Below are positions 9,714-17,724 of a stretch of 64,000 nucleotides of DNA, in pieces. The stretch spans positions 124,001 through 188,000 of the forward strand of contig NZ_PPCX01000010.1 in the NCBI RefSeq assembly GCF_002959775.1, in the 5' to 3' direction. Position 1 is the first letter of the stretch. Each line of letters starts with the position of its first letter. Below the pieces are notes generated by a model. The model did not search any database, was not told where the DNA came from, and worked only from the letters and a program-made list of their open reading frames with translations. The position numbers and the translations under genes are program-made. This DNA comes from Veillonella rogosae JCM 15642. GTDB taxonomy: Bacteria; Bacillota; Negativicutes; Veillonellales; Veillonellaceae.

Positions 9714-10022
9714 AATACCCTCCATACGTGTAATGAAAGTATCTTTGTACAGGAATGTATGTTGCAATATGTTATGCTATATCTCTTGATATTGTTTTAA
9801 GTCGCCTTATATCGCTTTTTATCGTTTCATTTATTTTTCATATATATGCAACGATATCCCCTGTACACCATATAATTTTATAGAGCATGCCTTGCTATTC
9901 AGTCACTGTCCATTGGGCTCAATCCTTTCTAAATATATGTAATATAAGGGTTTTTCTACCTTTATTATAAAAATTCTGTAATACAACTTTTTTTTGTGTA
10001 TTCGTAAAATGCGATTTTTCTA
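9714..10022. promoter_or_regulatory. pdu operon leader and promoter region (no clear -10/-35 assigned)
   Basis: About 300 very AT-rich bases between pduB and the divergent regulator gene, holding no credible gene. The pdu promoter must lie here on the minus strand. A TATAAT-like hexamer occurs at 9969-9964 but without a well-placed -35, which is common for promoters that need an AraC-type activator. No cobalamin riboswitch was recognised. Confidence 0.4.
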
Positions 10023-10051
10023 TTACAAAAATGCCACAATCCTGTTATACT
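10023..10051 (+). promoter_or_regulatory. Sigma-A type promoter of the PocR-like gene
   Basis: TTACAA (10023-10028), 17 bases, TATACT (10046-10051). It points to the regulator gene that starts at 10238, giving a leader of about 180 bases. Its -10 box overlaps the left arm of a dyad at 10048-10081. Confidence 0.55.
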
Positions 10052-10081
10052 AATACATATATAGCCGAATATGTATTAGTA
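10048..10081. promoter_or_regulatory. 13-bp perfect inverted repeat, candidate operator
   Basis: Arms TACTAATACATAT (10048-10060) and its exact complement (10069-10081) are separated by 8 bases. It overlaps the regulator's -10 box and initiation region, so it is a likely binding site for autoregulation or for control of the divergent pdu operon. There is no T-run after it, so it does not look like a terminator. Confidence 0.55.
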
Positions 10082-10237
10082 ATAACGTAGAGTTATAAGT
10101 ATATGAATTTCAAGTGGCATGTCACTTTTCTCTTTTCTTAGGTTTATGAGCAAGCCCACAAAATAGAGAGCAATTAAGGCGATTATAGCGGTGAGCTTAC
10201 TAGACCTCTCAGCACATTTGTGATTGGAGGTTCCACT

Positions 10238-11128
10238 ATGATTTGTACTCGGGAAGATACTAAACTTATCAACGAAATCATGCGAGATTTCACAAACATA
10301 ACAAAAATTGCTGCCATTTTTGTCAATAATCGTGGAAAAGTGTTATCTCAAGAATATAACTTTTCCCCCTTCTGTAAGGTAGTAAGGCGTAATCCAGCTT
10401 ATGCCAAGCGATGTAATCAATGTGATCTATATGGCGGACTCGATGCGACAAAAGAACTATCTTCTTGCCCATATCGCTGTCACATGGGCCTTATAGATTT
10501 CTCCGTGCCAATCATGAAAGATGGCGCCATCTTAGGCTTCATCATGGCAGGACAAACAAAAACAGAAGATACAACAATCAAGCCGATTTTACCTACCCAG
10601 ACAGATTGGCATGATGACACTAAACTCCGTGCTTTATATCGGACCTTGCCTGTTTTAACAGCTGAACAAATTTATAGTGCTACAAAGGTGTTACGGATCT
10701 TAGTAGAGCATTTCTTCCCATTCAATGATTCAGTAGCAGAAGAACTACCATATGAGCAATTACCAGACTTTGTCGAGTCTGAGCAACCTATTAATCGTCC
10801 AGAAATCAGAAAAGCTATCTTATACATAGAAAAAAATCTAAGCAAACGAGTGTCGCTCAGGCGGATTTCTGAACATATTCATTTAAGTGAGTCTTATTTC
10901 TCCAAGATTTTTAAAGATGATACGGGACTTTCAGTAGTGCAATATATAACACTACTCCGTATACAGGAAGCAAAAAAATTGTTGGTCTATTCCCAATTAA
11001 CAGTCAATCAAATCAGTAAAACCTTGGGATATAACAGAACGAGTTACTTCTGCAAGATTTTTAAAATGGCCACTACGGAAACACCTCATTCGTACAGAAA
11101 AAAATATGCTAAACCTATTGATGCATAG
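10238..11128 (+). CDS. pocR: PocR-like AraC-family activator of the pdu genes
   Basis: 296 residues from the ATG at 10238 (GGAGG 7 bases upstream); a GTG at 10220 is possible but lacks a site. Residues about 5-150 are a PocR-type sensory domain with several Cys (CNQCDLYGG and SSCPYRCHMG), and residues about 190-290 carry two AraC helix-turn-helix units (VSLRRISEHIHLSESYFSKIF and VNQISKTLGYNRTSYFCKIFK). PocR in Salmonella switches on pdu and cob genes in response to propanediol. Its divergent position beside pduB strongly supports the same job here. Ligand specificity is inferred. Confidence 0.88.
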   Translation: MICTREDTKLINEIMRDFTNITKIAAIFVNNRGKVLSQEYNFSPFCKVVRRNPAYAKRCNQCDLYGGLDATKELSSCPYRCHMGLIDFSVPIMKDGAILGFIMAGQTKTEDTTIKPILPTQTDWHDDTKLRALYRTLPVLTAEQIYSATKVLRILVEHFFPFNDSVAEELPYEQLPDFVESEQPINRPEIRKAILYIEKNLSKRVSLRRISEHIHLSESYFSKIFKDDTGLSVVQYITLLRIQEAKKLLVYSQLTVNQISKTLGYNRTSYFCKIFKMATTETPHSYRKKYAKPIDA

Positions 11129-11154
11129 TCAAAAAGCAAACAATAACTAGCAAA

Positions 11155-11191
11155 GCTAAAGGGCTCTATATTGAAAATAGAGCCCTTTAGC
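11155..11191 (+). terminator. Hairpin after the PocR-like gene
   Basis: A 15-bp perfect stem (11155-11169 with 11177-11191) and a 7-base loop, 27 bases after the stop codon. The following sequence is AT-rich but has no uninterrupted T-run, so termination may be partial. Confidence 0.6.
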
Positions 11192-11229
11192 AATATATAA
11201 ATCAATTTCTACACAACAGTGAAAATCAT

Positions 11230-11362
11230 AACCACCCGTAGAACGGGTGGTTTGCTCTGACCCTATAAGGGTCTTTCTCTAGTGGTGGCCCTCTAAAGAG
11301 GGCATTGAATGATCTGACAACCACTCTATTACCACTGGCTGCCCCCTACTCGGGGGCTTTTA
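11230..11362 (+). ncRNA. Candidate structured RNA at the right end of the IS200 element
   Basis: Four hairpins follow one another on the plus strand: 11230-11252 (9-bp stem), 11259-11273 (GACCCT/AGGGTC), 11288-11303 (GCCCTCT/AGAGGGC) and 11341-11357 (GCCCCC/GGGGGC). The last is followed by TTTTATTTT like an intrinsic terminator. TAGTGGT near 11280 can also pair with ACCACT near 11330, enclosing the third hairpin. The transcript would converge on tnpA and stop at its end. Structured RNAs are known for other IS200/IS605 elements; whether this one is expressed is unknown. Confidence 0.4.
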
Positions 11363-11368
11363 TTTTGC

Positions 11369-11839
11369 CTATTTTACTGGCTCACCCGTAAACGGGTCGG
11401 TGTATTCTTTAAAGTTTAATGTATCTTGCGCTATATCCTCTTGTAGTTGATTGCGAATATACTCTTTTATCGCTCCTTCATATCGTCCTACCGTATCCAC
11501 ATAATATCCTCTACACCAGAAATGTCTATTTCCATACTTATATTTTAAATTTGCGTGTTTATCGAATATCATGAGGCTACTTTTGCTTTTTAAATATCCC
11601 ATAAAACTCGATACGCTTAAATGTGGTGGTATCGTTACTAGCATATGAATATGATCCGGACAGCATTCCGCTTCTATAATCTCTACATTTTTCCTCTTAC
11701 ATAAATCTCGTAAGATTTTACCTACATCAGCTTTTATCCGACCATAAATTATTTGTCTTCTATACTTTGGAGCAAAAACAATATGATATTTACATCTCCA
11801 TTTACTATGTGATAAGCTTTTTACGTCATTCATTGACAT
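11369..11839 (-). CDS. tnpA: IS200-type Y1 transposase TnpA
   Basis: 156 residues starting at the ATG at 11839, after GGAGG; the frame is open further upstream but crosses the element's left end. The HUH motif is DHIHM (His63, His65) and the nucleophile is expected to be Tyr127 in EYIRNQ, the same spacing as IS608 TnpA. GYYVDTVGRY precedes it. The protein cuts and rejoins single-stranded DNA at the hairpin ends. No frameshift or stop is seen, so the copy may be active. Confidence 0.92.
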   Translation of the reverse strand: MSMNDVKSLSHSKWRCKYHIVFAPKYRRQIIYGRIKADVGKILRDLCKRKNVEIIEAECCPDHIHMLVTIPPHLSVSSFMGYLKSKSSLMIFDKHANLKYKYGNRHFWCRGYYVDTVGRYEGAIKEYIRNQLQEDIAQDTLNFKEYTDPFTGEPVK

Positions 11840-11987
11840 TGAACCTCCTATGTTGAAATGTTGTGGTTGCCAGACCAACTTCATTCTATCACTAGGAGGT
11901 TCTTTCCTTTTCTCTAAGAATTTTTTACCGACCCCCAGTTTAACTGGGGGTTTAGTCATGCCTATTCGGCGTACAAGAACAAAAAGA

Positions 11988-12017
11988 CGTAACACCAAAT
12001 GGTGTTACGCCTTTTTT
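11988..12017. terminator. Bidirectional terminator between the IS and metQ
   Basis: Stem CGTAACACC/GGTGTTACG (11988-11996 with 12001-12009), loop AAAT, then T6 on the plus strand and TCTTTTTG on the minus strand. It can end metQ transcription and any read-through from pocR. Confidence 0.8.
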
Positions 12018-12103
12018 GTATTAGAGAGTTAATCTGAGGAGATCTTTTGTGAAATATACTATGTTATTAACGATTTAATTTATGTTATTAACTATTCAAT
12101 TGA

Positions 12104-12937
12104 TTAGAACGCTGGAATAATTGCACCTTTGTAGTGTTCTTCAATGAATTTCTTAACTTCTGGAGATTGTAATGCTTTAGCTAGTTTTTGGATAGCTGGT
12201 TTGTTTTCATCACCAGGGTTAACGGAAAGAAGATTTGCATATGGAGAGTCAGCTTTCTCTACGAATAAGCCATCTTTTGTAGGATTAAGGCCGGCTGGCA
12301 ATGCATAGTTGGCATTGATTACAGCTGCGTCTAAGTCTTCGATGGAACGAGGAATTTGAGCCGCTTCTAACTCAGTAATTTGGATGTTTTTAGGGTTGCT
12401 AGTCACATCAAATGGTGTGTTTGTCAAACCAGTTGGATCTTTCAAAGTTACAAGACCCGCACTTTGCAACAAGAGAAGTGCACGAGCACTGTTTGTTGGA
12501 TCAGATGGAATTGCTACTTTTGCGCCATTTGGCAAGTCTTTCAAATCTTTAATTTTTTTAGAGTAAATCGCCAATGGTTCAATGTGAACTGGTGCAAAGC
12601 TTACGAAGTTTGTACCATGATCTTTATTGAAGTTATTTTGGTAAGGCACGTTAGCGAAGAAGTTTGCATCTACTTCTTTACTAGACAACGCCATGTTTGG
12701 TTGGATATAATCTGTAAACTCAACGACTTGAAGATCTACACCTTCTTTAGCCAATAAAGGCTTAATTTGATTCAAAATTTCCGCATGAGGTACAGGGTTT
12801 GCTGCTACTTTCAATACCTCTGCTTTAGAATTGCTAGCACCACTGGAGCTTGCGTTATTTGTGGAAGAACCACAACCACTAATCAATAAGGACGCACCCA
12901 GTACGGCCGTCGCTGCTAATGCTAACCATTTTTTCAT
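12104..12937 (-). CDS. metQ: MetQ/NlpA-family substrate-binding lipoprotein
   Basis: 277 residues. The N-terminal signal ends in the lipobox LLISGC, giving a lipidated Cys at about residue 22. The body matches NlpA/MetQ lipoproteins (VAANPVPHAEIL, VDANFFANVPYQNNF, VAIPSDPTNSARALLLLQSAGL, AAVINANYA). Family members deliver methionine to the MetNI ABC importer. Here metN and metI are not adjacent on either side, so it is either an orphan binding protein or works with a transporter encoded elsewhere; other amino acid ligands are possible. GGAGG precedes the ATG. Confidence 0.87.
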   Translation of the reverse strand: MKKWLALAATAVLGASLLISGCGSSTNNASSSGASNSKAEVLKVAANPVPHAEILNQIKPLLAKEGVDLQVVEFTDYIQPNMALSSKEVDANFFANVPYQNNFNKDHGTNFVSFAPVHIEPLAIYSKKIKDLKDLPNGAKVAIPSDPTNSARALLLLQSAGLVTLKDPTGLTNTPFDVTSNPKNIQITELEAAQIPRSIEDLDAAVINANYALPAGLNPTKDGLFVEKADSPYANLLSVNPGDENKPAIQKLAKALQSPEVKKFIEEHYKGAIIPAF

Positions 12938-13184
12938 GTAATCCTCCTATCTACGATGAAAACCTACATCTCTGACGAGGACTCATACGTATACAACATT
13001 CGTAGACATTGTAATAAATCTATTCTTCTTATCTTGTATCTACATTTAATTATTTAATAATTTCGATGTAGTAAGTATAGCAATTTAATTCCTACTCGTA
13101 TAATAGATTTTATATATATAATAATATAACTTTAATCTATAGCAAGATAAGAGTAATTACATTTAGCTATGCCAAGTACATAAA
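12938..13184. other. AT-rich intergenic region upstream of metQ
   Basis: About 250 bases holding the metQ promoter. I looked for an S-box (SAM) riboswitch or T-box on the minus strand and did not recognise the conserved core of either. No gene is evident. Confidence 0.4.
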
Positions 13185-13255
13185 AACGGTACTAAGATGA
13201 TTCCCCGTACTACTAGATAATATACCTAATAGCTAAAATCAAACTTAGTACCGTT
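13185..13255 (-). terminator. Long-loop hairpin after the DUF389 gene
   Basis: 12-bp perfect stem AACGGTACTAAG (13185-13196) with its complement (13244-13255) around a 47-base loop. On the minus strand the second arm runs into TTTTTATG, so it could terminate the DUF389/cobT transcript. The loop is unusually large. Confidence 0.5.
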
Positions 13256-13298
13256 ATAAATATTGCTTTATATAATAAATAACCTAATCAAAATCAAA

Positions 13299-14612
13299 TT
13301 ATAAAGTTGACTTTGTTTGCTCCACAGAAATAGTTACAGGTGCTGATAATTTAGCCTCTAACCAAGCTTTTATTCGTCCTGAATCTGCATCAGATACAGC
13401 GGATGTGGTATGGATGATCACCATATAGCGACTCGCTTTAGGCTGTTCTAGATTATCTATTAAAGGCATACCTTCCACTTTGCTTACAAACGGGAATAAC
13501 ACCTTTGCTTCAGCATCTGTCGTTTTCATAGTATTTATAGTTTCACTTACTAATTCATAAGTCGGTTGGTACAGATTACTCAAGTTTTTATATGTTTCAA
13601 GATTCTCTGAAGATTTATTCGAGTTCACCTTATCCGTAGTAGATTTTTTCTCATCTACGCTAGTAACAAATCGTAATGTATAAGGCTGCAAGTAATCATC
13701 CTTCTGTAACTTGTCATCCAACTGGGCTTGCTCCTCTGAAGTCACAGGAGCGCCTATAGCTACTATGTCTACTAGCTTATTCGTTCGATCCAATGAATAA
13801 TCAATCACTTGTCGACGTCCATCTTGATTAATATCATTCTTAATAAACTGCTCTAAATGATTTGACTCAGAATACTTGATGGTCATATCATAGCCTGCAT
13901 AAATACTTGGTATAGCCATAATAAGGCCAATCACAAGAAATATTAGCTGATTACGACGAATACGCTCTTCAGCTTGTTCATGGAATGGCAAACTATATAC
14001 GCCCTTTAAAACAATAAAAGCTGCAAAGAAGATGAAGAATGCATTTATAAAGAATAAATAACTAGCCCCAAAGAAATATTGCCAATTTCCATTAGCAAGT
14101 CCATATCCTGCCGTACACAGTGGTGGCATAAGTGCAGTCGCAATCGCCACCCCTGGTATAACATTATCTAAGCTCTTACGCGTTTGCCCAATAATCCCAG
14201 CTAACCCACCAAATATAGCAATGAATACATCAAAAATATTCGGTTCTGTACGCGCTAATAGTTCAGATGTAGCCGTCTGAACGGGAGAAATATAAAAATA
14301 TAAAGCAGATGCCAAAACAGCAATCGTCATCTGTAAGGACAATCTTAAAATACCACTCTTCGCAACTGTAAAATTAAGCGTAGCGAAGCCAAAGCCAGTT
14401 GCTAGAATAGGTCCCATCAACGGCGATATAAGCATAGCACCAATAACAACTGCCGTACTATTCATATTCAACCCAATAGAGGCGATAAATATGGAGAGAA
14501 TCAGGGTAACCAACGCAGGTCCCTTAATCTTAGCCCCACCTATCAATCTTTTAGCAATAGTTGCATCATCGGCGCGCTCAAAATGTATATCAAAGTATTT
14601 ATTTATTTCCAT
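13299..14612 (-). CDS. DUF389 family membrane protein
   Basis: 437 residues. The first about 225 residues hold five or six membrane spans, with the family block SIGLNMNSTAVVIGAMLISPLMGPILATGFG and the later GVAIATALMPPLCTAGYGLANG. A soluble region of about 190 residues follows. This is the layout of DUF389 (TIGR00341-type) proteins, whose function is not established. It starts 9 bases after the second cobT and is probably co-transcribed with it; no functional link is obvious. Confidence 0.85.
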   Translation of the reverse strand: MEINKYFDIHFERADDATIAKRLIGGAKIKGPALVTLILSIFIASIGLNMNSTAVVIGAMLISPLMGPILATGFGFATLNFTVAKSGILRLSLQMTIAVLASALYFYISPVQTATSELLARTEPNIFDVFIAIFGGLAGIIGQTRKSLDNVIPGVAIATALMPPLCTAGYGLANGNWQYFFGASYLFFINAFFIFFAAFIVLKGVYSLPFHEQAEERIRRNQLIFLVIGLIMAIPSIYAGYDMTIKYSESNHLEQFIKNDINQDGRRQVIDYSLDRTNKLVDIVAIGAPVTSEEQAQLDDKLQKDDYLQPYTLRFVTSVDEKKSTTDKVNSNKSSENLETYKNLSNLYQPTYELVSETINTMKTTDAEAKVLFPFVSKVEGMPLIDNLEQPKASRYMVIIHTTSAVSDADSGRIKAWLEAKLSAPVTISVEQTKSTL

Positions 14613-14621
14613 TCTTTCTCC

Positions 14622-15659
14622 TTATAATTTCATCAAATCCGCAAAGGTGCCCACATGTACAAACATATGCTGTGTCGTTTTCAACATTTGAACCATTAAG
14701 ATAGCTCCTGTCCCTTCCCCCATCGACATGTGGGCTTGAATAGGAACCATGTCTTGTGTAATATCTACCTCTGCTAAAGCTAGCTCTGTGCCTTTTTCGC
14801 GGGAATGATGTGACGGCAATGCATAGTCTGTAATGCGCTCGTTCATATGTACCGCACAAGCTGCTGCTACAGCTGTAATAAAGCCATCAATGACAAAGGG
14901 CTTTTTAAACTCAACACAAGCCAGCATAGCCCCAAGAATAGCTGCAATATCAAAGCCCCCTACATGGGCTACAATTTTACGAACTCTTTCAGCTTCACTG
15001 TCAGAAACAATACTAGCCTTATGCTTATCTAATACAGCGCGCACAAAATCAATTTTACGCTTCATCAAATCTGGTTTATTAGGCCAAGAACCAGGACCTA
15101 CCGTTTCAGTGGGATCCGCTCCAGTTAAGGCAGACAACACACAGGCAGAAGTCGTCGTATTACCGAGTCCCATTTCACCAAAGGAAAAAAGATTTATCCC
15201 TTGCTTTACATAATGCTTAACTCGTTCATAGCCAGCTTGAAAGGCACGATTAAATTCATCCTCAGTCATAGCAGGGTGGTTTAAAATATTCTTTGTCCCC
15301 TTTGCGACCTTGCGATCCACTCCGATGCCATCATCTGAGGCAATTCCTACATCCACAACTTCATAAGGAATGTTGTTAAAGTCACAAAATTGTGTGGCCG
15401 ACGAACGACCTAATAACATATTACGCGACTGCTTTTGCGTTACCTCGTAGTTATAACCTACATAGCCTTCCATAGTACAACCATTATCGGCGGAAAATAT
15501 GATATGCTGAGGTCGAATTTCACCACTAATCTCGCCCCAAGCTGTACAAATCTTACGGAAATATATTTCCCACAAGCCAAGTCCTCCTGGAATTAAGCAT
15601 TTAGCTTGGAGAAATTTATTCAGTTGTTGCTCTATGGCTGTGCTTGGCTTATCTTTCAT
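14622..15659 (-). CDS. CobT-like phosphoribosyltransferase, second paralogue
   Basis: 345 residues, homologous along its whole length to the pdu-linked CobT at 118-1125 (both share IIFSADNG, GYNYE, IPYEVVDVGIA, NLFSFGEMG and GNTTTSA). The catalytic Glu lies in MGEGTGAI near residue 317. It should activate a lower-ligand base as its alpha-ribotide for cobamide synthesis. It forms a pair with the DUF389 gene rather than with cob genes. With two CobT forms in 16 kb, either each handles a different base, as ArsA/ArsB do in Sporomusa, or one serves scavenged ligands during propanediol growth. Confidence 0.88.
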   Translation of the reverse strand: MKDKPSTAIEQQLNKFLQAKCLIPGGLGLWEIYFRKICTAWGEISGEIRPQHIIFSADNGCTMEGYVGYNYEVTQKQSRNMLLGRSSATQFCDFNNIPYEVVDVGIASDDGIGVDRKVAKGTKNILNHPAMTEDEFNRAFQAGYERVKHYVKQGINLFSFGEMGLGNTTTSACVLSALTGADPTETVGPGSWPNKPDLMKRKIDFVRAVLDKHKASIVSDSEAERVRKIVAHVGGFDIAAILGAMLACVEFKKPFVIDGFITAVAAACAVHMNERITDYALPSHHSREKGTELALAEVDITQDMVPIQAHMSMGEGTGAILMVQMLKTTQHMFVHVGTFADLMKL

Positions 15660-15768
15660 TCTATTATCTAGACGGTACTTAATGCATCGACTAGCCTTCT
15701 ATTAATTCGATATTATTCTATATGAAAGTATAACACAAATTATATGTTTTAGTAATATAAGGTTTGTA

Positions 15769-16680
15769 CTAGTACTCATATATACGAATTATCCTCTCAT
15801 CAGGGAATAATCTATGCTTTTTAGCCTTAAACTCCGGATTATTATTAGAATCAAAATATTCAATCGTATTTCTTAACTGCTCATGAGTAAAAGGACTAGT
15901 GCTTGGTTTATATACAAGTTGATTAAATACAGCATACCGTCCATCATATGCAGCAAATAGCAATTTAGATTTCGTATCTGGCTTGTATGAATCCACTAAT
16001 ATTCCAGGCAAGCCATTATTCCATACCGCTGAATAAGTAGGATTTAGAGACTCATCAAGAATTCCCCACATACGCCAATATACTTGCAATGTGTGATAAA
16101 AATTATACTCTTTATCTACAAGCACTTTATTTTCTATATCTTTACTATCAGGATGATCTACATCTAGAGGAATAATCTGAATAGAATACCAAATATCTCC
16201 TATCTCATACTCTATAAAAATATTGTTATCTAACATATAGAACATCTTTAACTCTGCACCTTTAGGAATGCGGAATGTCATGCCTTTACGAGTAATAATG
16301 TCTGTATATGAATCTATATCATTTAAATTCTTCTTACAAGGAACCTTGCTTCCTACTGGATACGATAAAAGAGTAGTCTTCTTCTCATTATGAATCAACT
16401 TATCCGTTGAATGATACAATCTCCCCTGAATTAAACTTAATTCTTGAGCATACGTTTCTTCTTCACGTAAATACCCCTTAGCTATGTCCTCGGTCCTCAT
16501 TCGTTCTAAATGTCTTTGTAAATCAGCTTCAATCTTATTATTAGTTTGTTCACTACTAACGCACTTCTCTTTAGCACTACCAGAAATATCACTTTGAGTA
16601 ACCTGCTCTTTTGCATGTACTTGTGAAGCCATAAGACTTAGCATTAACAGTGCAGCAAGGTATGAATATATTCTTTTCAC
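15769..16680 (-). CDS. Exported protein of unknown function
   Basis: About 303 residues from a GTG at 16680, chosen because AAGGAG lies 7 bases upstream and the next residues (KRIYSYLAALLMLSLMASQVHA) make a classical signal peptide with an Ala-X-Ala type cleavage site before KEQV. An upstream ATG would put 15 extra residues in front of it. The mature part is charged, with GMTFRIPKGAELKMFYMLDNN and YAVFNQL segments. I recognise no family. It is expected in the periplasm, since Negativicutes have an outer membrane. Confidence 0.6.
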   Translation of the reverse strand: MKRIYSYLAALLMLSLMASQVHAKEQVTQSDISGSAKEKCVSSEQTNNKIEADLQRHLERMRTEDIAKGYLREEETYAQELSLIQGRLYHSTDKLIHNEKKTTLLSYPVGSKVPCKKNLNDIDSYTDIITRKGMTFRIPKGAELKMFYMLDNNIFIEYEIGDIWYSIQIIPLDVDHPDSKDIENKVLVDKEYNFYHTLQVYWRMWGILDESLNPTYSAVWNNGLPGILVDSYKPDTKSKLLFAAYDGRYAVFNQLVYKPSTSPFTHEQLRNTIEYFDSNNNPEFKAKKHRLFPDERIIRIYEY

Positions 16681-16765
16681 AATACAACTCCTTAGCTTTA
16701 TAACAACCACTACAATAAACTTCAATCTCTACTAGTATTGTACCTTTTAATACTTGTAGAGTCAT

Positions 16766-16795
16766 CAAAGGGGCTGTAACAAAACAGCCCCTTTG
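16766..16795. terminator. Strong hairpin between two unknown genes
   Basis: 12-bp perfect stem CAAAGGGGCTGT (16766-16777) with 16784-16795 and a 6-base loop. It follows the stop of the 16828-17694 gene on the minus strand. The T-run is short, but the GC-rich stem could terminate in either direction. Confidence 0.6.
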
Positions 16796-16827
16796 TTCCA
16801 AATTTTATATACAAGCTCTGCACAACT

Positions 16828-17694
16828 CTAATGATACATATCTATATCTACTGTAATCATTCGCGTTCGTTCCGGATTAAACATAAAGTAAATCACTCTT
16901 GGCTGGTCATGATCAAAGTTATTGTAAACAACATATACTACATATTTCTCAGCTGATACTCGAGTGCTATAATAAAAATCTTCATTAGGATCATCACCGA
17001 CACTCTGGCTGCCATCAATTAACCAGGAAAATAATTTCCAGTTTTGTCGTTGAATAGTGATAATCTCATAATAATTGTCTATATCACTAACCAATACAGT
17101 TTTATCTTTTGGATATGTAAACGAATTAAGTACTTCTACTGTAGTATCCTTGTCCCTGCCATTTATAAACGTATACCAAGCATTAGATTTAACAGTTTCC
17201 TCATACCGTGAAATCGTTGCTTTATCACCATCTAATACTAAATAGCGTTGATTCCCTCCTATTCCAATTACCTCAGCAGAAGAAATCACTTTCAGGCTCT
17301 CTGGTAAAAACTTAGGTGCTTGTAATGGAGACGGAATATACCCAGCCTTAGATGAAGGCCATGTAGAGTGCCACCGTTGAGTATCATAATGGGATATCCC
17401 TACAGCAGAAAACACTAAGGTAACAGCTAATGTAGGAAGCATACATAGAAAAAAGATTACATAAAAATATGTTAAAAATCTTTTTCGTATAGCGTTCTCA
17501 TTATCGATTATTTCACATTTCTCAAACAACAGTACAATCGTAGCTACTAACAAAATCAAATAGTATAATCCAGAATATGATATCTCATCCGAGAACAAAA
17601 AAGTTAATATCCAAAGAGTTATAAAGAACCATATACTCTTTCTATAAGGATCAGAAAAAAAAATTTTCTTCAAGTAAATTAAACACTGTTGCAT
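16828..17694 (-). CDS. Membrane-anchored protein of unknown function (paralogue A)
   Basis: 288 residues with three hydrophobic spans in the first 100 residues, then a soluble domain. It is a paralogue of the next gene (17725-18555): both have a Trp-Pro motif after the membrane part, then a Tyr-(hydrophobic)-Val-Leu-(Asp/Glu)-Gly element followed by Ile-X-X-Tyr-Glu (RYLVLDGDKATISRYEE here), and both end in a short beta segment. No known domain recognised. The two genes are 30 bases apart on one strand, so they look like a tandem duplication. Confidence 0.6.
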   Translation of the reverse strand: MQQCLIYLKKIFFSDPYRKSIWFFITLWILTFLFSDEISYSGLYYLILLVATIVLLFEKCEIIDNENAIRKRFLTYFYVIFFLCMLPTLAVTLVFSAVGISHYDTQRWHSTWPSSKAGYIPSPLQAPKFLPESLKVISSAEVIGIGGNQRYLVLDGDKATISRYEETVKSNAWYTFINGRDKDTTVEVLNSFTYPKDKTVLVSDIDNYYEIITIQRQNWKLFSWLIDGSQSVGDDPNEDFYYSTRVSAEKYVVYVVYNNFDHDQPRVIYFMFNPERTRMITVDIDMYH

Positions 17695-17724
17695 TTACGC
17701 TCTCCACAACAATACCTACTCAAA

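Larger units (their letters stand above)
11230..11951 (-). mobile_element. IS200/IS605-family insertion sequence, tnpA-only
   Basis: Element of about 0.72 kb with an intact Y1 transposase and subterminal hairpins at both ends, as usual for the family. The left-end hairpin is at 11931-11951 (ACCCCCAGTT and its complement). The right-end hairpin is at 11230-11252 (AACCACCCG/CGGGTGGTT). These elements move as single strands and make no target duplication or terminal inverted repeats, so exact ends cannot be fixed here. It sits between pocR and a bidirectional terminator, probably harmless to both neighbours. No tnpB is present. Confidence 0.8.

Noticed and set aside
12938-13184. Possible SAM riboswitch upstream of metQ
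   Set aside because: The conserved S-box core and its pairing were not found on the minus strand.
14599-14859. 86-codon open frame on the minus strand overlapping the second cobT
   Set aside because: It lies out of frame within the cobT 3' end and has Arg/Ser/Cys-rich composition typical of a shadow frame.
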